Assembly (NCBI GenBank): GCA_016790435.1
Contig: JAEUPE010000145.1
Location: 1-45,569, forward strand
DNA from: Rubrivivax sp.
Lineage (GTDB): Bacteria > Pseudomonadota > Gammaproteobacteria > Burkholderiales > Burkholderiaceae_C
Direction: 5' to 3'
DNA length: 45,569 nucleotides
In this document: piece after piece, positions 26,859-35,964 of the stretch
Layout: each line of letters opens with the position of its first letter
How positions within the stretch are numbered: the first letter of the stretch is position 1
Notes under the pieces: model-generated
Told to the model about the DNA's origin: nothing
Seen by the model: the letters and a program-made list of their open reading frames with translations, nothing else
Database searches by the model: none
Program-made: the position numbers and the translations under genes

Positions 26859-26870
26859 GAGGCGGATCAA
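26857..26870. promoter_or_regulatory. Fnr/Anr-type box TTGAG-N4-ATCAA
   Basis: TTGAGGCGGATCAA differs from the consensus TTGAT-N4-ATCAA at one position. It lies about 100 bases upstream of the sensor kinase start and 201 bases upstream of the divergent crp/fnr start. No clear -10 element is visible at the class II distance on the kinase side. Confidence 0.65.
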
Positions 26871-26970
26871 GCCGCCGCGTGCAGCAGCGCTTGGCGGCCC
26901 ACGGGATGGGTTGTCGAATCGAACTGTGCCCGCAGATGCGCTGCGGCCAGTTCATCGAACCATCATCAGC

Positions 26971-28497
26971 ATGTCCGCCAACTCACCACCGCAACCGCGC
27001 AAGTCACGGCAGCGCCCGCATGGCGAGGCATCGCTGGTGGTGGGCCCGGAAGTGACCGAATCGCTCGGCGACGTCACGGCGACGGCGCACGAGGCCATCG
27101 TGCTCGTCGACGAAGGACAGCGTGTCATCGGCTTCAACCCGGCGGCCGAATTGCTGTTCGGTTGCAGCGCCAGCGAGGCCCTGGGCGCGTCGCTGGATCG
27201 CTTCGTCCCCGCCTGGGCGCGGAACAAGCACGCAGAGCAGGCGCGCCGGTTCGTGGTGTCGGCCGAGGCGCAGCGGAACCACGCCGCCAGGCGGCGCTTG
27301 GCGGCCGTGCGCGCGGACGGCCGCGAGATCGGCGTCGAGGTGACCCTGTCGCACGTGCAGGCGCTGGTCGGCGGCGAGTCCCGCCGCTGGTCGGCGGCGC
27401 TGGTGCGCGACTTGAGCACCGAGGATGCACTGCGTGGCGAAGTCGATCTGATGACGCGCCGGCTCTTCGCGGCGCTCGACGCCACACCGGTGGCGGTGTG
27501 GATCACCGAGGACGAGCGCATCGTGTACGCCAACCGCATCGCCGCGCGGCTCGCCGCGGCGCCGGATGGCGAGGCGCTGCGCGCGCGCATGCTGGACTCG
27601 CTGCTCACGCCGGCCACGCTGGCGGCCCTGCGCGCCGCGACCGCCGAGGGTGCACTGGACGCGTCCGATCCGACCGTGCGTGTGCCGGGCCAGTTGCGAC
27701 GCGAGGACGCTGCCTTGCGCGACATCGAGATCGTGCTCGCGCCGCTGCCGGACCACGGCCATGCCGTGGTGCAGATGGTGGTCGACGACGTCACCGAGCA
27801 ACGTCGCCACGCCGCCGAGCAGGAGCGTTCCGGACGTGTGCTGCGCCGCCTGCAGGCCAACGTGGTGGAGGCGCGCGAAGAGGAGCGCCGGCGCATCGCT
27901 CGCGAGTTGCACGACGAACTCGGCCAGCGGCTCACGGCGCTGAAGATGGAGGTGAGCAGCCTGGCCAAGCGGGTCGGCCTGCAGGCTGCCGACGCGCCGG
28001 TCAGCAGCATGCTCGCCATGCTGGACGAGACCGTGGCGGCCGTGCGGCGCATCGCCTCGGACCTGCGGCCGCTGATGCTCGACGACCTCGGGCTCAACGC
28101 AGCCATCGAGTGGCTGGTTCGGGACACGGCACGCCGCACCGGCATCGACATCTCGGTGCAGTTGTCGGAGGCGCCTGAGTCGCCCGGCGAACGCCTTGCG
28201 ACGGCGCTGTACCGCATGGTGCAGGAAGGTCTGACGAACGTGGTTCGCCATGCTCAGGCGCGGCATGTGCAGGTGCAGTTGCGCCGGGACGGCGACGCGC
28301 TCGAGCTCACCGTCACGGACGACGGCGTCGGCCTGCCCGAGCCGGGAGCGGTGCGCGAGGACGCCTACGGCTTGCTCGGCCTGCGCGAGCGCGTGGCGAT
28401 GCTCGGCGGCACGCTGATGCTGGAAAACCGCCCCGAAGGCGGCGCACGCCTGGCCGTGCGCCTGCCGCTGGTGCGCAAGGCCCGTGCGGGCTCATGA
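26971..28497 (+). CDS. PAS-domain sensor histidine kinase (NarX/DegS class)
   Basis: 508 residues, no membrane segment, so cytoplasmic. Two PAS-like domains (about 25-140, with IVLVDEGQRVIGFNPAAE, and about 165-280, with VAVWITEDERIVYANRIA) precede the HisKA_3 box with His314 in RRRIARELHDELGQR. The ATPase domain has QEGLTNVVRHAQA, DDGVG and GLLGLRERV. The ATG at 26971 is chosen because the upstream frame lacks family similarity. The gene overlaps the response regulator by four bases (ATGA), so the pair is coupled. A soluble PAS kinase with a NarL-type partner recalls DosS/DosR and FixL/FixJ logic. No heme-PAS or GAF signature histidine is obvious, so the signal is unknown. Confidence 0.87.
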   Translation: MSANSPPQPRKSRQRPHGEASLVVGPEVTESLGDVTATAHEAIVLVDEGQRVIGFNPAAELLFGCSASEALGASLDRFVPAWARNKHAEQARRFVVSAEAQRNHAARRRLAAVRADGREIGVEVTLSHVQALVGGESRRWSAALVRDLSTEDALRGEVDLMTRRLFAALDATPVAVWITEDERIVYANRIAARLAAAPDGEALRARMLDSLLTPATLAALRAATAEGALDASDPTVRVPGQLRREDAALRDIEIVLAPLPDHGHAVVQMVVDDVTEQRRHAAEQERSGRVLRRLQANVVEAREEERRRIARELHDELGQRLTALKMEVSSLAKRVGLQAADAPVSSMLAMLDETVAAVRRIASDLRPLMLDDLGLNAAIEWLVRDTARRTGIDISVQLSEAPESPGERLATALYRMVQEGLTNVVRHAQARHVQVQLRRDGDALELTVTDDGVGLPEPGAVREDAYGLLGLRERVAMLGGTLMLENRPEGGARLAVRLPLVRKARAGS

Positions 28498-29201
28498 AGG
28501 AAGGAATCGACGTGGACGTGTCTGCACAGACGAGTACCTGCCGATGCCCGAGCGGCTTGCGCATCATCGTCGTCGACGACCATGCGGTGGTGCGCGAGGG
28601 GCTGGTTCGCATCCTCGAGGGCACGGGGTGCGGCTTCGCCGTTGCCGAGGCGAGCAGCGGCTTCCAGGCACTGGAGTGGCTGAGGCGCAACCCGGTCGAC
28701 CTGGCCATCGTCGATCTCTCGATGCCGGGCATGAGCGGCATCGACCTGATCCGCCGCGTGCGCAGCGAGTTCCCGGCGACGGCGGTGCTCGTCCTGAGCA
28801 TGCACGCCGAGGAACAGTATGCGATGCGCGCCTTCAAGGCCGGCGCCTCGGGCTACGTCACCAAGGACCGGGCCGGGGCCGAACTGGTGGATGCGGTGCT
28901 CAAGGTGGCGCGCGGCGGCGCCTACGTGACCGAGAGCCTGGCTGAGCGCGTGGTGCAGCAACTCAACGGCACCTCCGAGGTGCCGCGGCACGAGCGACTA
29001 TCGGACCGCGAGCACGAAGTATTGCGCCGCATCGTGGCCGGCGAGCGGCTGGCCGACATCGCCAACGCACTGCACCTGTCGATCAAGACCGTCAGCACAC
29101 ACAAGCGCCGCATCCAGGACAAGCTGGGCCTGCCGTCGACCGCGGCGCTGGTGCGCTATGGCATGGAGCAGGGGTTGGTCGCGGACGAGCCGGTCCGCTG
29201 A
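28494..29201 (+). CDS. NarL/UvrY family response regulator
   Basis: 235 residues. After about 20 extra N-terminal residues the receiver domain begins (RIIVVDDHAVVREGL), with Asp28-Asp29, phospho-acceptor Asp74 in AIVDLSMPG and Lys in GYVTKD. The LuxR-type helix-turn-helix (about 165-230) contains LSDREHEVLRRIVAG and LHLSIKTVSTHKRRI. It overlaps the kinase gene by four bases and is its cognate partner. The operon is preceded by an Fnr-type box and an inverted repeat that this protein could bind. It ends 60 bases before a convergent hydrolase-like gene; a small GC-rich hairpin (CGCCC/GGGCG, 29224-29239) lies between. Confidence 0.88.
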   Translation: MKEGIDVDVSAQTSTCRCPSGLRIIVVDDHAVVREGLVRILEGTGCGFAVAEASSGFQALEWLRRNPVDLAIVDLSMPGMSGIDLIRRVRSEFPATAVLVLSMHAEEQYAMRAFKAGASGYVTKDRAGAELVDAVLKVARGGAYVTESLAERVVQQLNGTSEVPRHERLSDREHEVLRRIVAGERLADIANALHLSIKTVSTHKRRIQDKLGLPSTAALVRYGMEQGLVADEPVR

Positions 29202-29261
29202 CGCGGCCTCGGAGGACTCTCCGCGCCCATCTCCGGGCGTCGCGCGGGCGATCCCCGGCCC

Positions 29262-30002
29262 TCATTGCCGCTCGAAACCGGCCGACAGCCGGGCTGCGAG
29301 CCAGGCCCCTGCCAGGTGGGCCATCGCTTCAAGCGAACCGGGTTCCCCGAATCCGGGGGCGGCGCCCGGAACCACCTCGAGGCGCTTCTCGCATGTCAGT
29401 TCGAGCATGGCCGCGCGATTGAACGCCAGGCCCTCGGGATCGTTGCCGCCGACGATGAGCAGTGTCGGGATCGCCAGGCGCGCCAGCGCCGGCCCGGCCA
29501 GATCGGGCCGGCCGCTGCTGGCCACCACAGCCGCCACGCGCGCCGGGCGCCTCGTGGCGGCGGTGAGCGCAGCGCCTGCCGCCACGCCGGTGGCCCACAG
29601 ACCCGTGGGCAGGTGGGCGAGCTCGTCGCGGCGGGCCGCCCAATCGAGGGCGTCGACGGTGCGCGCGGCCAGCAGCGAGAGGTCGCTGGCGTGGGGGTGG
29701 TCTTGCGTCTCATGCCCGTCGAGGCGATCGACGATCAAGGAGGCCAGCCTGTGCTGCGTGAGAAGCCGCATGACTTTCTCGTGGCGCGCATGGTGACCCC
29801 CAGCGTCCGGCGGAAATGCGCCTCCGAGCGGATCCTGGGCCTGGCTCGCGTGCGTGCAGATGACCAACCCGCGCGCACCGGGCGGCAGCGTCAACGTGGC
29901 GGGCACGGCGGGCGCCTCGAGCCGGATGCTGCGCGTGCGGGGAGGCCTCGCCTTGCGCGTCGCGCCGGGCGGCGCTCCTGTCGGAATCCTGGCACCCATC
30001 AT
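29262..30002 (-). CDS. Alpha/beta-hydrolase-like protein lacking the catalytic Ser and His
   Basis: 246 residues, clearly paralogous to the hydrolase at 14579-15247: shared blocks are ASSGRPDLAGPALARL against VSRGGRPDLAGEALARV, and TLLIVGGNDPEGLAFNRAAM against TLLIVGGLDEDVLALNRQAM. The nucleophile elbow FGASTG of the paralogue reads WATGVAAG here, so the serine is lost, and the histidine of GATHLF is proline in GAAPGF. The acid residue is kept. The fold is probably intact but hydrolysis by the usual triad is not possible. Start MM at 30002 (or 29999), with a weak ribosome binding site. It is convergent with the response regulator and closes the stress-type cluster. Confidence 0.72.
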   Translation of the reverse strand: MMGARIPTGAPPGATRKARPPRTRSIRLEAPAVPATLTLPPGARGLVICTHASQAQDPLGGAFPPDAGGHHARHEKVMRLLTQHRLASLIVDRLDGHETQDHPHASDLSLLAARTVDALDWAARRDELAHLPTGLWATGVAAGAALTAATRRPARVAAVVASSGRPDLAGPALARLAIPTLLIVGGNDPEGLAFNRAAMLELTCEKRLEVVPGAAPGFGEPGSLEAMAHLAGAWLAARLSAGFERQ

Positions 30003-30138
30003 GACCCGCTTGGCATCGATCGATTCGCTGTCGATCACCTCGCGGCCGACCGACCATCGATCGACCAACTCGCAATCCAGGAAGCCATGGTCGCGCCGGT
30101 GGCGGCGCCGTGGTTGAGCCTGCGCAACGGCAGACGAC

Positions 30139-30157
30139 GCGGCGTGCGCAACGCCGC
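30139..30157 (-). terminator. Stem-loop after the exporter operon
   Basis: A perfect 7-bp stem GCGGCGT (30139-30145) with ACGCCGC (30151-30157) around the loop GCGCA. On the minus strand it lies 8 bases after the stop of the membrane-fusion gene, the last of the exporter operon. It lacks a T-run. Confidence 0.5.
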
Positions 30158-30165
30158 CTTGCGCT

Positions 30166-31500
30166 TCACACCTTGCGCGCCGAGACGCGCACGCCGTCGC
30201 GGACGGTGCCAGGTGGATAGACGATGACCTGCTGGCCGGGGCTGAGGCCGCTGCGCACCCAGGCGGTGCCTCCGTTGCGGGCACCGAGTTGCACGGTGCG
30301 CAGCGTGGCGCGCCCGCCCTGGACGACGAAGACGGCATGGGCTTCGGCGACGTGGGGCCCCGGCACCGATGCAGCAGCGTTTCCGGAAGCCGCCATGGCC
30401 GCAGGGGCGGCGGCGGTCGGCCCCGTGGTGCTGACCGCACCGCCCGCATCCGGTCTGGCCTGCGCAAGCTCGCCGGACGGCAAAGGGAAGACCGCACTCA
30501 CCGGCACCTGCACCGCGTCCGTGCGCGCCAGGGTGACGATGCGCACGCCGACGCGATAGGCGTCGCCGAGCGCGGCCCACTGCTCGCGCGGGCTCGTGAG
30601 GTCGATCAGCACTCGCACGCGCTGCTCCTCGACGCCGAGGGCCGAGACCTTGGTGAAGGCACCCGGCTCGACGGCGCGCACCCGCCCTTCGAGTGTTGTC
30701 GGTCCGCCCCAGCGTTCGATGCGCACGCGGCTGCCGGGTGGCGTGCCGAGCGCATCGGTCGTGAGCAACTCGGCAACGATCTCGAGGCGGGCCGTGTCGC
30801 CCAGTTCGACCAGCGGCGAACCGAGGGGCACCGTCGTCTCGCTCGTCTGCAGCACCCGCAGGACACGGCCGCCCACTGGGGCATGCACCGTGAAGGCGCG
30901 GACCGAGGCGAGGGCGCTGGCGGGGCTGACCGCACCAAGGGCAGCGCGCGCCTGCTCGACCTCGTGCCCGGCGATGCGGCGTTCGGCGGCGGCCGCGTCG
31001 AGCTCGCGCTCGGCCGCCAGCACGCCGAGGCGGTCGGTCTCGAGCTTGGTCGGCGCGATGAAGCCCTGCTGCGCCAGCTGTTCGCTGCGCTTCATCTCGC
31101 TGCGCGCCTGCTCGAGGGCCACCTTGGCGCGTTCGCCGCGCGAGATGGCGCGTTGCACGTTGTCCTCGCCGGCGGCGACGCGGGCGCGCAGTTCGCGCTG
31201 CGTGCGCTCGTCCTGCAGCGCCGGCAGCACCGGCGTCAAGGTGGCCACGGGCTGACCGGCGACCACCGCGTCGCCCTCGCGCAGCGTGATGCGCGCCAGG
31301 CGCCCGGCCAGGGGCGCCGAGACGACGTAACGATCCGCGATGCGGGTCTTGCCGTCCTCGTCGATCGTCGTTTCGAAGGGGCCGGTGGTCACCGCCGCGA
31401 GCTCCACTTCCACAGCGCGGGGCGAAAAGGCCCAGGCCAGCAGCAGCGCGAGCACGACGCCGCCGCCGCCGGCCAGGATCCACGTCTTCTTCTTCATCAT
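30166..31500 (-). CDS. HlyD/MacA-type periplasmic membrane-fusion protein
   Basis: 444 residues. An N-terminal membrane anchor (about 6-25, WILAGGGGVVLALLLAWAF) is followed by a barrel-sandwich half-motif (APLAGRLARITLREGDAV). An alpha-helical hairpin of about 80 residues, rich in Glu, Arg and Ala, precedes the second half-motif (FTVHAPVGGRVLRVLQ) and beta-barrel parts. Near residue 370 there is an Ala-rich low-complexity insert, and a final strand region follows. It would link the inner-membrane ABC transporter to an outer-membrane channel. It is the last gene of the alcohol dehydrogenase-ATPase-permease-fusion protein unit, 91 bases after the permease stop. No outer-membrane TolC-like gene is in the window. 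Confidence 0.85.
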   Translation of the reverse strand: MMKKKTWILAGGGGVVLALLLAWAFSPRAVEVELAAVTTGPFETTIDEDGKTRIADRYVVSAPLAGRLARITLREGDAVVAGQPVATLTPVLPALQDERTQRELRARVAAGEDNVQRAISRGERAKVALEQARSEMKRSEQLAQQGFIAPTKLETDRLGVLAAERELDAAAAERRIAGHEVEQARAALGAVSPASALASVRAFTVHAPVGGRVLRVLQTSETTVPLGSPLVELGDTARLEIVAELLTTDALGTPPGSRVRIERWGGPTTLEGRVRAVEPGAFTKVSALGVEEQRVRVLIDLTSPREQWAALGDAYRVGVRIVTLARTDAVQVPVSAVFPLPSGELAQARPDAGGAVSTTGPTAAAPAAMAASGNAAASVPGPHVAEAHAVFVVQGGRATLRTVQLGARNGGTAWVRSGLSPGQQVIVYPPGTVRDGVRVSARKV

Positions 31501-31591
31501 CGTTCCTTCATCGGTCCCTGCGCGTGCGCCGGCTGGCCGGTGTCTCGCGCGGGTCCATCACCTCACGTCATTCCTGAACATCGCCCGCACA

Positions 31592-33970
31592 TCACTCGCG
31601 CGTCTTCAACGCCGCCACCATGTCCAGCCGGTCGATGCGCCGGCGCACCACGAGCGCACTGCCCACGCCCGAGGCGAGCACGGCCAACGCCGCCCAGGCG
31701 TAGGTGGGCGGGCGTATGACCACGGGAAAGAAGAACTGGTCGGACTTGAGCAGTCCGGCCACCAGGTGCACGAGCCCGTAGCCGAGCGCCATGCCCAGCG
31801 GCAGCGCCACGGCGATGCAGATCGCCATCTCGCCCAGCAGCAGGCCCGAGACCTCGGCGCGTGTGAACCCGAGCACGCGCAGGCTGGCCAGCTCCCAGGT
31901 GCGCTCGGCCAGGGCGATGCGCGCGTTGTTGTAGACCACGCCGACGGCGATGATGGTGGCGAAGGCGGTGAGGATGGTGCTCATGATGCGCACGTTGCGT
32001 GCGCTCACCTCCTGCATGTTGCGCAGCATCGTCGCCTTGCTGAAGGCGCCGACGATGCGCGGCAGCGCCTTCGTCGCGGCCAGCAGCGCCGGCTCGCCGC
32101 CGCGCTCGACCGCCACCGCGAACCAGGTCGACTGGTCGCCCTCCTGCAGCAGCCGGTTCAGCGCCCGCCGCTCCATGTAGGCGTTGAGGCCCATCATCTC
32201 GCGCGCCGTGGCCGACAGCGTGACCGACACCGTGCGTTGCCGCCCCTCGAGAATCTCGACCTGCACCGGGTCGCCCACGCGCAGGCCGAGCTTCTCGGCG
32301 AGGCGGTCGGTCATCACCAGTGACTCCTCCGAGCCCGTGTCCAGGCGGCTCACCTCGTGGTTGTCGACGTCGATGATGCGCGTCAGCTCGGCGCGTGGCG
32401 TGTGGCCGCGGATCTGGCCACGCTCGCTCAAGTGGCCGTTGATGAAGCGCACCGGCACGTCTCGCCCCGACTCGACGGCGATGGCGCCGGGCAGGCGGGC
32501 CACCTCGTGGCGGGCGTTGTTGTCCGCTGCCTCGGCCAGCCACAGGATGACGTCGCTGCGCATGCCGACGTTGAACTGCGAGTCGACGATGTAGTCGATG
32601 GCGTCGCGAAAGAAGTTGCCCATGACGACGATGGCCACGGCGGCGGCGACCCCGGCGACGGACAGCCCCGTGCGCAGCGGCCGGCGCTCCATGTTGCGCA
32701 GGATCATGCGCAGGGCCGGGCCGATGCGGCGGATGCCCAGGCGCTCGAGCACGGTGCGCCGGAAGCGGCCGGGGGCCGGCGGGCGCATTGCCTCGGCCGG
32801 CGCCAGGCGCACCGTGGCGAGGATGGCGTTGAGCGTGCCGCCCACGGCGGTGGCCACGGTGATGGCGAAGCTGATGGCCAGCAGCTCGGGCGCGATGTGA
32901 TGCTCGAAGGTTGGGAACTGGAAGAACTCGGCGTACAGGCCCGTGAGCATCGTGCCCATCCAGTCGCCCAGCGCCACGCCGAGCGCCAGTCCGACGAGCA
33001 CGATCACGAGCACCAGCTTGAGGTAGTGCAGGCCGATCGTGCGGTTGGGGTAGCCGAGCGCCTTGAGCGCGGCGATCTGCTCGCGTTGCGTCGCCACGAG
33101 GCGCGAGACGACCACGTTCAACAGGAAAGCGGCGACGCCGAGGAAGATGGCCGGCAGCACCGTGCCGAGCACGTACTGCTCCTTGATCTCGTTGTCGAGC
33201 ATGGCGTGCGAGGCCTGGTCCTTGCGCCCGTGCGCCTCGCGCCCGCCGTAGCGCGAGAGATGCCGGGTGAGGCCGGCGCGCACGCCGCGTTCGTCGGCGC
33301 CGGGGGCGAGCTTGAGCGACACGCGGTTGAAGGCCCCGTTCATGTCGTAGGCGGCGGCGAGCGCCTCGTGTGGCACCCAGAAGATGCCGAAGCCGCGCAG
33401 GTCGGGCATGCCCATCAGCCCGGCGAAGATGAACTCGGGCGATAGCGCGATGCCGCTCACCACCAGCGTGCGGCGCTTGCCATTGACGAGCGCCGACAGC
33501 CGCGAGCCCGGTTTCAGGCCGCGTGCGTCGGCAAAGGCGGCCGAGACGAGGGCCGGGATGGCGTTGTCGGCGACGCGCACTTCGTCGAAGCCGCGCCCGT
33601 TGCGCAGCGTGACGCGGTTCATGCGCGGCAGCTGGCGCGGGTCGATGCCGATCAATTGCCCGAGCACCGGGTCGGGCACGTCGGGCAGCTCGATGCGCAC
33701 GACCTGCTCGATGGTGGTCTGCACGTCGGCCGCGCCCGGCACCTCGCGCAGGGTGGCCGCCAGCGCGTTCGGCGCCCGCTTGACCGAGGCGAAGACGTCG
33801 GCGAAGCGGCCCTCGGCGTAGTAGCGGTCGCGCGCCAGCGCCAGCGACTCGACCGCCGACAGCGTGGTGATGAAGCCACCGATGCCGCTGGCGACGACGA
33901 GGGCGATGGTGAGCGCCTGGCTCCACATCAGGCGCAGGTCGCGCAGCAGCTTGCGGTCGAGCGCCTTCAC
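31592..33970 (-). CDS. ABC transporter permease, FtsX/MacB-type with duplicated core
   Basis: 792 residues. One membrane helix near the N-terminus (SQALTIALVVASGIGGFITT, broken near residue 34) is followed by a large periplasmic domain and a first three-helix FtsX block (about 265-375). A second helix, periplasmic domain and FtsX block follow (about 430-785), ending in a charged tail. The duplicated FtsX arrangement resembles YbbP/LolC-like permeases, which extrude or extract hydrophobic molecules and do not import solutes. The ATPase gene lies 34 bases upstream and the fusion protein 91 bases downstream. The cargo is unknown. Confidence 0.86.
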   Translation of the reverse strand: MKALDRKLLRDLRLMWSQALTIALVVASGIGGFITTLSAVESLALARDRYYAEGRFADVFASVKRAPNALAATLREVPGAADVQTTIEQVVRIELPDVPDPVLGQLIGIDPRQLPRMNRVTLRNGRGFDEVRVADNAIPALVSAAFADARGLKPGSRLSALVNGKRRTLVVSGIALSPEFIFAGLMGMPDLRGFGIFWVPHEALAAAYDMNGAFNRVSLKLAPGADERGVRAGLTRHLSRYGGREAHGRKDQASHAMLDNEIKEQYVLGTVLPAIFLGVAAFLLNVVVSRLVATQREQIAALKALGYPNRTIGLHYLKLVLVIVLVGLALGVALGDWMGTMLTGLYAEFFQFPTFEHHIAPELLAISFAITVATAVGGTLNAILATVRLAPAEAMRPPAPGRFRRTVLERLGIRRIGPALRMILRNMERRPLRTGLSVAGVAAAVAIVVMGNFFRDAIDYIVDSQFNVGMRSDVILWLAEAADNNARHEVARLPGAIAVESGRDVPVRFINGHLSERGQIRGHTPRAELTRIIDVDNHEVSRLDTGSEESLVMTDRLAEKLGLRVGDPVQVEILEGRQRTVSVTLSATAREMMGLNAYMERRALNRLLQEGDQSTWFAVAVERGGEPALLAATKALPRIVGAFSKATMLRNMQEVSARNVRIMSTILTAFATIIAVGVVYNNARIALAERTWELASLRVLGFTRAEVSGLLLGEMAICIAVALPLGMALGYGLVHLVAGLLKSDQFFFPVVIRPPTYAWAALAVLASGVGSALVVRRRIDRLDMVAALKTRE

Positions 33971-34004
33971 CTGGTGACCCTCGTGACCCTCGTGCGCGCG
34001 GCGC

Positions 34005-34757
34005 TCACCAGCTCAACTCCGAAGGGCTGATCTTGTGCTCGTTGATCTGCACGTTCTGGATGCGGCCGTCACCCAGGTGCAGCACGCGGTCGGCCATGCC
34101 CGCGATGGCGGCGTTGTGCGTGATCACCACCGCCGTGGTGCCGAGCTCGGCGTTGATGCGCGCGATGACCTCGAGCACGAGCTTGCCGGTCTGGTAGTCG
34201 AGCGCGCCGGTGGGTTCGTCGCACAGCAGCACCTCGGGGCGCTTGACGATGGCGCGTGCGATGGCCACCCGCTGCTGCTCGCCGCCCGAGAGCTGCGCCG
34301 GGAAATGGTCGCGCCGCGGCGTCAGGCCGACGAGCGCGATGGCCTCGTCGATGGGCATCGGATCGCGCGCGATGTCAGTGACGAGGGCCAGGTTCTCGCG
34401 CACCGTGAGGCTGGGGATCAGGTTGTAGAACTGGAAGACGAAACCGACGTGCTCACGGCGATAGGTGGTGAGCTCGCTCTCGCTGGCGTCGCTGAGGCGG
34501 TGCTCGGCGAAGCGCACCTCGCCGCCGCTGGGCACGTCGAGGCCGCCGAGGATGTTGAGCAGCGTGCTCTTGCCGCTGCCCGAGGCGCCGAGCAACACGA
34601 CGAACTCGCCGCGCCAGATGTCGAGGTCGACGGCGCGCAGCGCATGCACCTGCGTGTCGCCGCTGCCGTAGACCTTGCTCAGGCCGCGGGCGCTGAAGAC
34701 GGGATCGCGGTGGGCGGTGCCCGCACCGCCCGTGGTGGCGTCGGCGTTGGGTTCCAT
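34005..34757 (-). CDS. ABC transporter ATP-binding protein, MacB/LolD type
   Basis: 250 residues. Walker [11 protein letters not shown]-loop [14 protein letters not shown], signature [14 protein letters not shown], Walker [13 protein letters not shown] and the H-loop VVITHNAA are all intact. The LolD/MacB subgroup is indicated by the DEPTGALD and FQFYNLIP blocks. I use the ATG at 34757, since the longer frame runs into the dehydrogenase gene. It follows the alcohol dehydrogenase stop by two bases and is followed by its permease, so the genes form one unit. Confidence 0.9.
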   Translation of the reverse strand: MEPNADATTGGAGTAHRDPVFSARGLSKVYGSGDTQVHALRAVDLDIWRGEFVVLLGASGSGKSTLLNILGGLDVPSGGEVRFAEHRLSDASESELTTYRREHVGFVFQFYNLIPSLTVRENLALVTDIARDPMPIDEAIALVGLTPRRDHFPAQLSGGEQQRVAIARAIVKRPEVLLCDEPTGALDYQTGKLVLEVIARINAELGTTAVVITHNAAIAGMADRVLHLGDGRIQNVQINEHKISPSELSW

Positions 34758-34759
34758 GG

Positions 34760-35740
34760 TCAACGGCAATCGAGGACCGCGGCGCCCGTGAGGCGACCGC
34801 TGCGCAGCCGCGCCAGCGCCTCGTTGGCTTTGGCGAGGGCGAAGACCTCGACGGTGCTCGAGACCGGGTGCTCGGCCACCCATTCGAAGAAGGCTTCGCC
34901 GTCGCGCCGCGTCAGGTTGGCCACCGAGCGCACGCAACGTTCCTTCCACAGCAGCGAATAGGGCATGGCGGGCAGGTCGCTCATGTGGATTCCGGCGCAG
35001 ACGATGGTGCTGCCGGGATCGCTGTGCGCGAGCGCGATGGGCACCAGCGCGCCCACGGGCGCGAAGAGCAACGCCCCATCGATGGGCGTGGGCGGCGTTT
35101 GATCCGAGCCACCCGCCCAGTGCGCGCCGAGTGAGCGGGCCAGGGCCTGCGCTGCGGTGTCGCCCGGGCGCGTGAAGGCGTAGACACGGCGGCCCTGCTG
35201 CAGTGCGACCTGGGCCACCAGATGGCCGGCGGCGCCGAATCCATAAAGCCCCAGCGTGCGCGCGGCGCCGGCCATGCCGAGTGCGCGCCAGCCGATGAGG
35301 CCGGCGCACAGCAACGGTGCGGCTTGCTCGTCGCTGGTGGCCGGCGGCAATGCGAAGCAGAAGTCCTCGCGGGCGGTCATGTACTCCGCATAGCCGCCAT
35401 CCACCGTCCAGCCGGTGAAGCGCGCCGACTCGCACAGGTTCTCGCGGCCGCTGCCGCACCAGCGGCAGGCGCCGCAGGTGTCGTGCAGCCAAGGAACGCC
35501 GACACGTGCGCCGAGCCGGAAGCGGGACGTGCCGGCACCGGCGACGACGACACTGCCGACCACCTCGTGCCCGGGCACGCAGGGGAAGCGCCGCAGCGGC
35601 AGTTCGCCGTCGACGACGTGCAGGTCGGTGCGGCAGACGCCGCAGACGTGCACGCGCAGCAGCAACTCGCCGACGCCGGGTGGCGCCACCTCGCGCTCGA
35701 TGGCGTGCAGCGTGGCCTCGCCCGGCCGCATGAGGGCCAT
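34760..35740 (-). CDS. Zinc-dependent alcohol dehydrogenase
   Basis: 326 residues of the MDR family. The catalytic zinc site includes Cys36 (CGVCRTDLH) and His58 (VPGHEVVG). The structural zinc site is the four-cysteine loop Cys89, Cys92, Cys95 and Cys103 ([16 protein letters not shown]). The nucleotide fold reads [18 protein letters not shown]. It belongs to the AdhA-like group that oxidises or reduces short alcohols and aldehydes with NAD(P). The ATG at 35740 matches the family start. Only two bases separate its stop from the ATPase start of the exporter, so the genes are co-transcribed. Why a dehydrogenase precedes an exporter is not evident. Confidence 0.87.
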   Translation of the reverse strand: MALMRPGEATLHAIEREVAPPGVGELLLRVHVCGVCRTDLHVVDGELPLRRFPCVPGHEVVGSVVVAGAGTSRFRLGARVGVPWLHDTCGACRWCGSGRENLCESARFTGWTVDGGYAEYMTAREDFCFALPPATSDEQAAPLLCAGLIGWRALGMAGAARTLGLYGFGAAGHLVAQVALQQGRRVYAFTRPGDTAAQALARSLGAHWAGGSDQTPPTPIDGALLFAPVGALVPIALAHSDPGSTIVCAGIHMSDLPAMPYSLLWKERCVRSVANLTRRDGEAFFEWVAEHPVSSTVEVFALAKANEALARLRSGRLTGAAVLDCR

Positions 35741-35964
35741 GCCGCGGCCTCGGCGCGGCAGGGTTGGGCGGGGCGTGGACGGCACGATGCCGCTACCGTA
35801 ACGGCGGAACTGGCGGCCGCGCTTGACCGTGCGCAAGCGGCCCGCAGGCGCGCGGTGGGCGCAGCGGACCTCATCTGGCCGCCTTTGCCCCGCTGTTCGG
35901 GCCCACCGGCCGGGCGTGTCTTCCTAGACTGCGAAGGCACCTTTCCGCTATTGCGGCACCGGCC

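Larger units (their letters stand above)
26656..26970. promoter_or_regulatory. Divergent control region between Crp/Fnr and sensor kinase genes
   Basis: 315 bases without a convincing gene. The right half holds an 8-base inverted repeat and an Fnr-type box (listed separately). The left half contains TTGATTGGTC (26674-26683), a possible single Fnr half-site just upstream of the crp/fnr start. An open frame crosses into the kinase gene but has no family similarity before residue 39, so I treat this stretch as non-coding leader. Confidence 0.55.
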
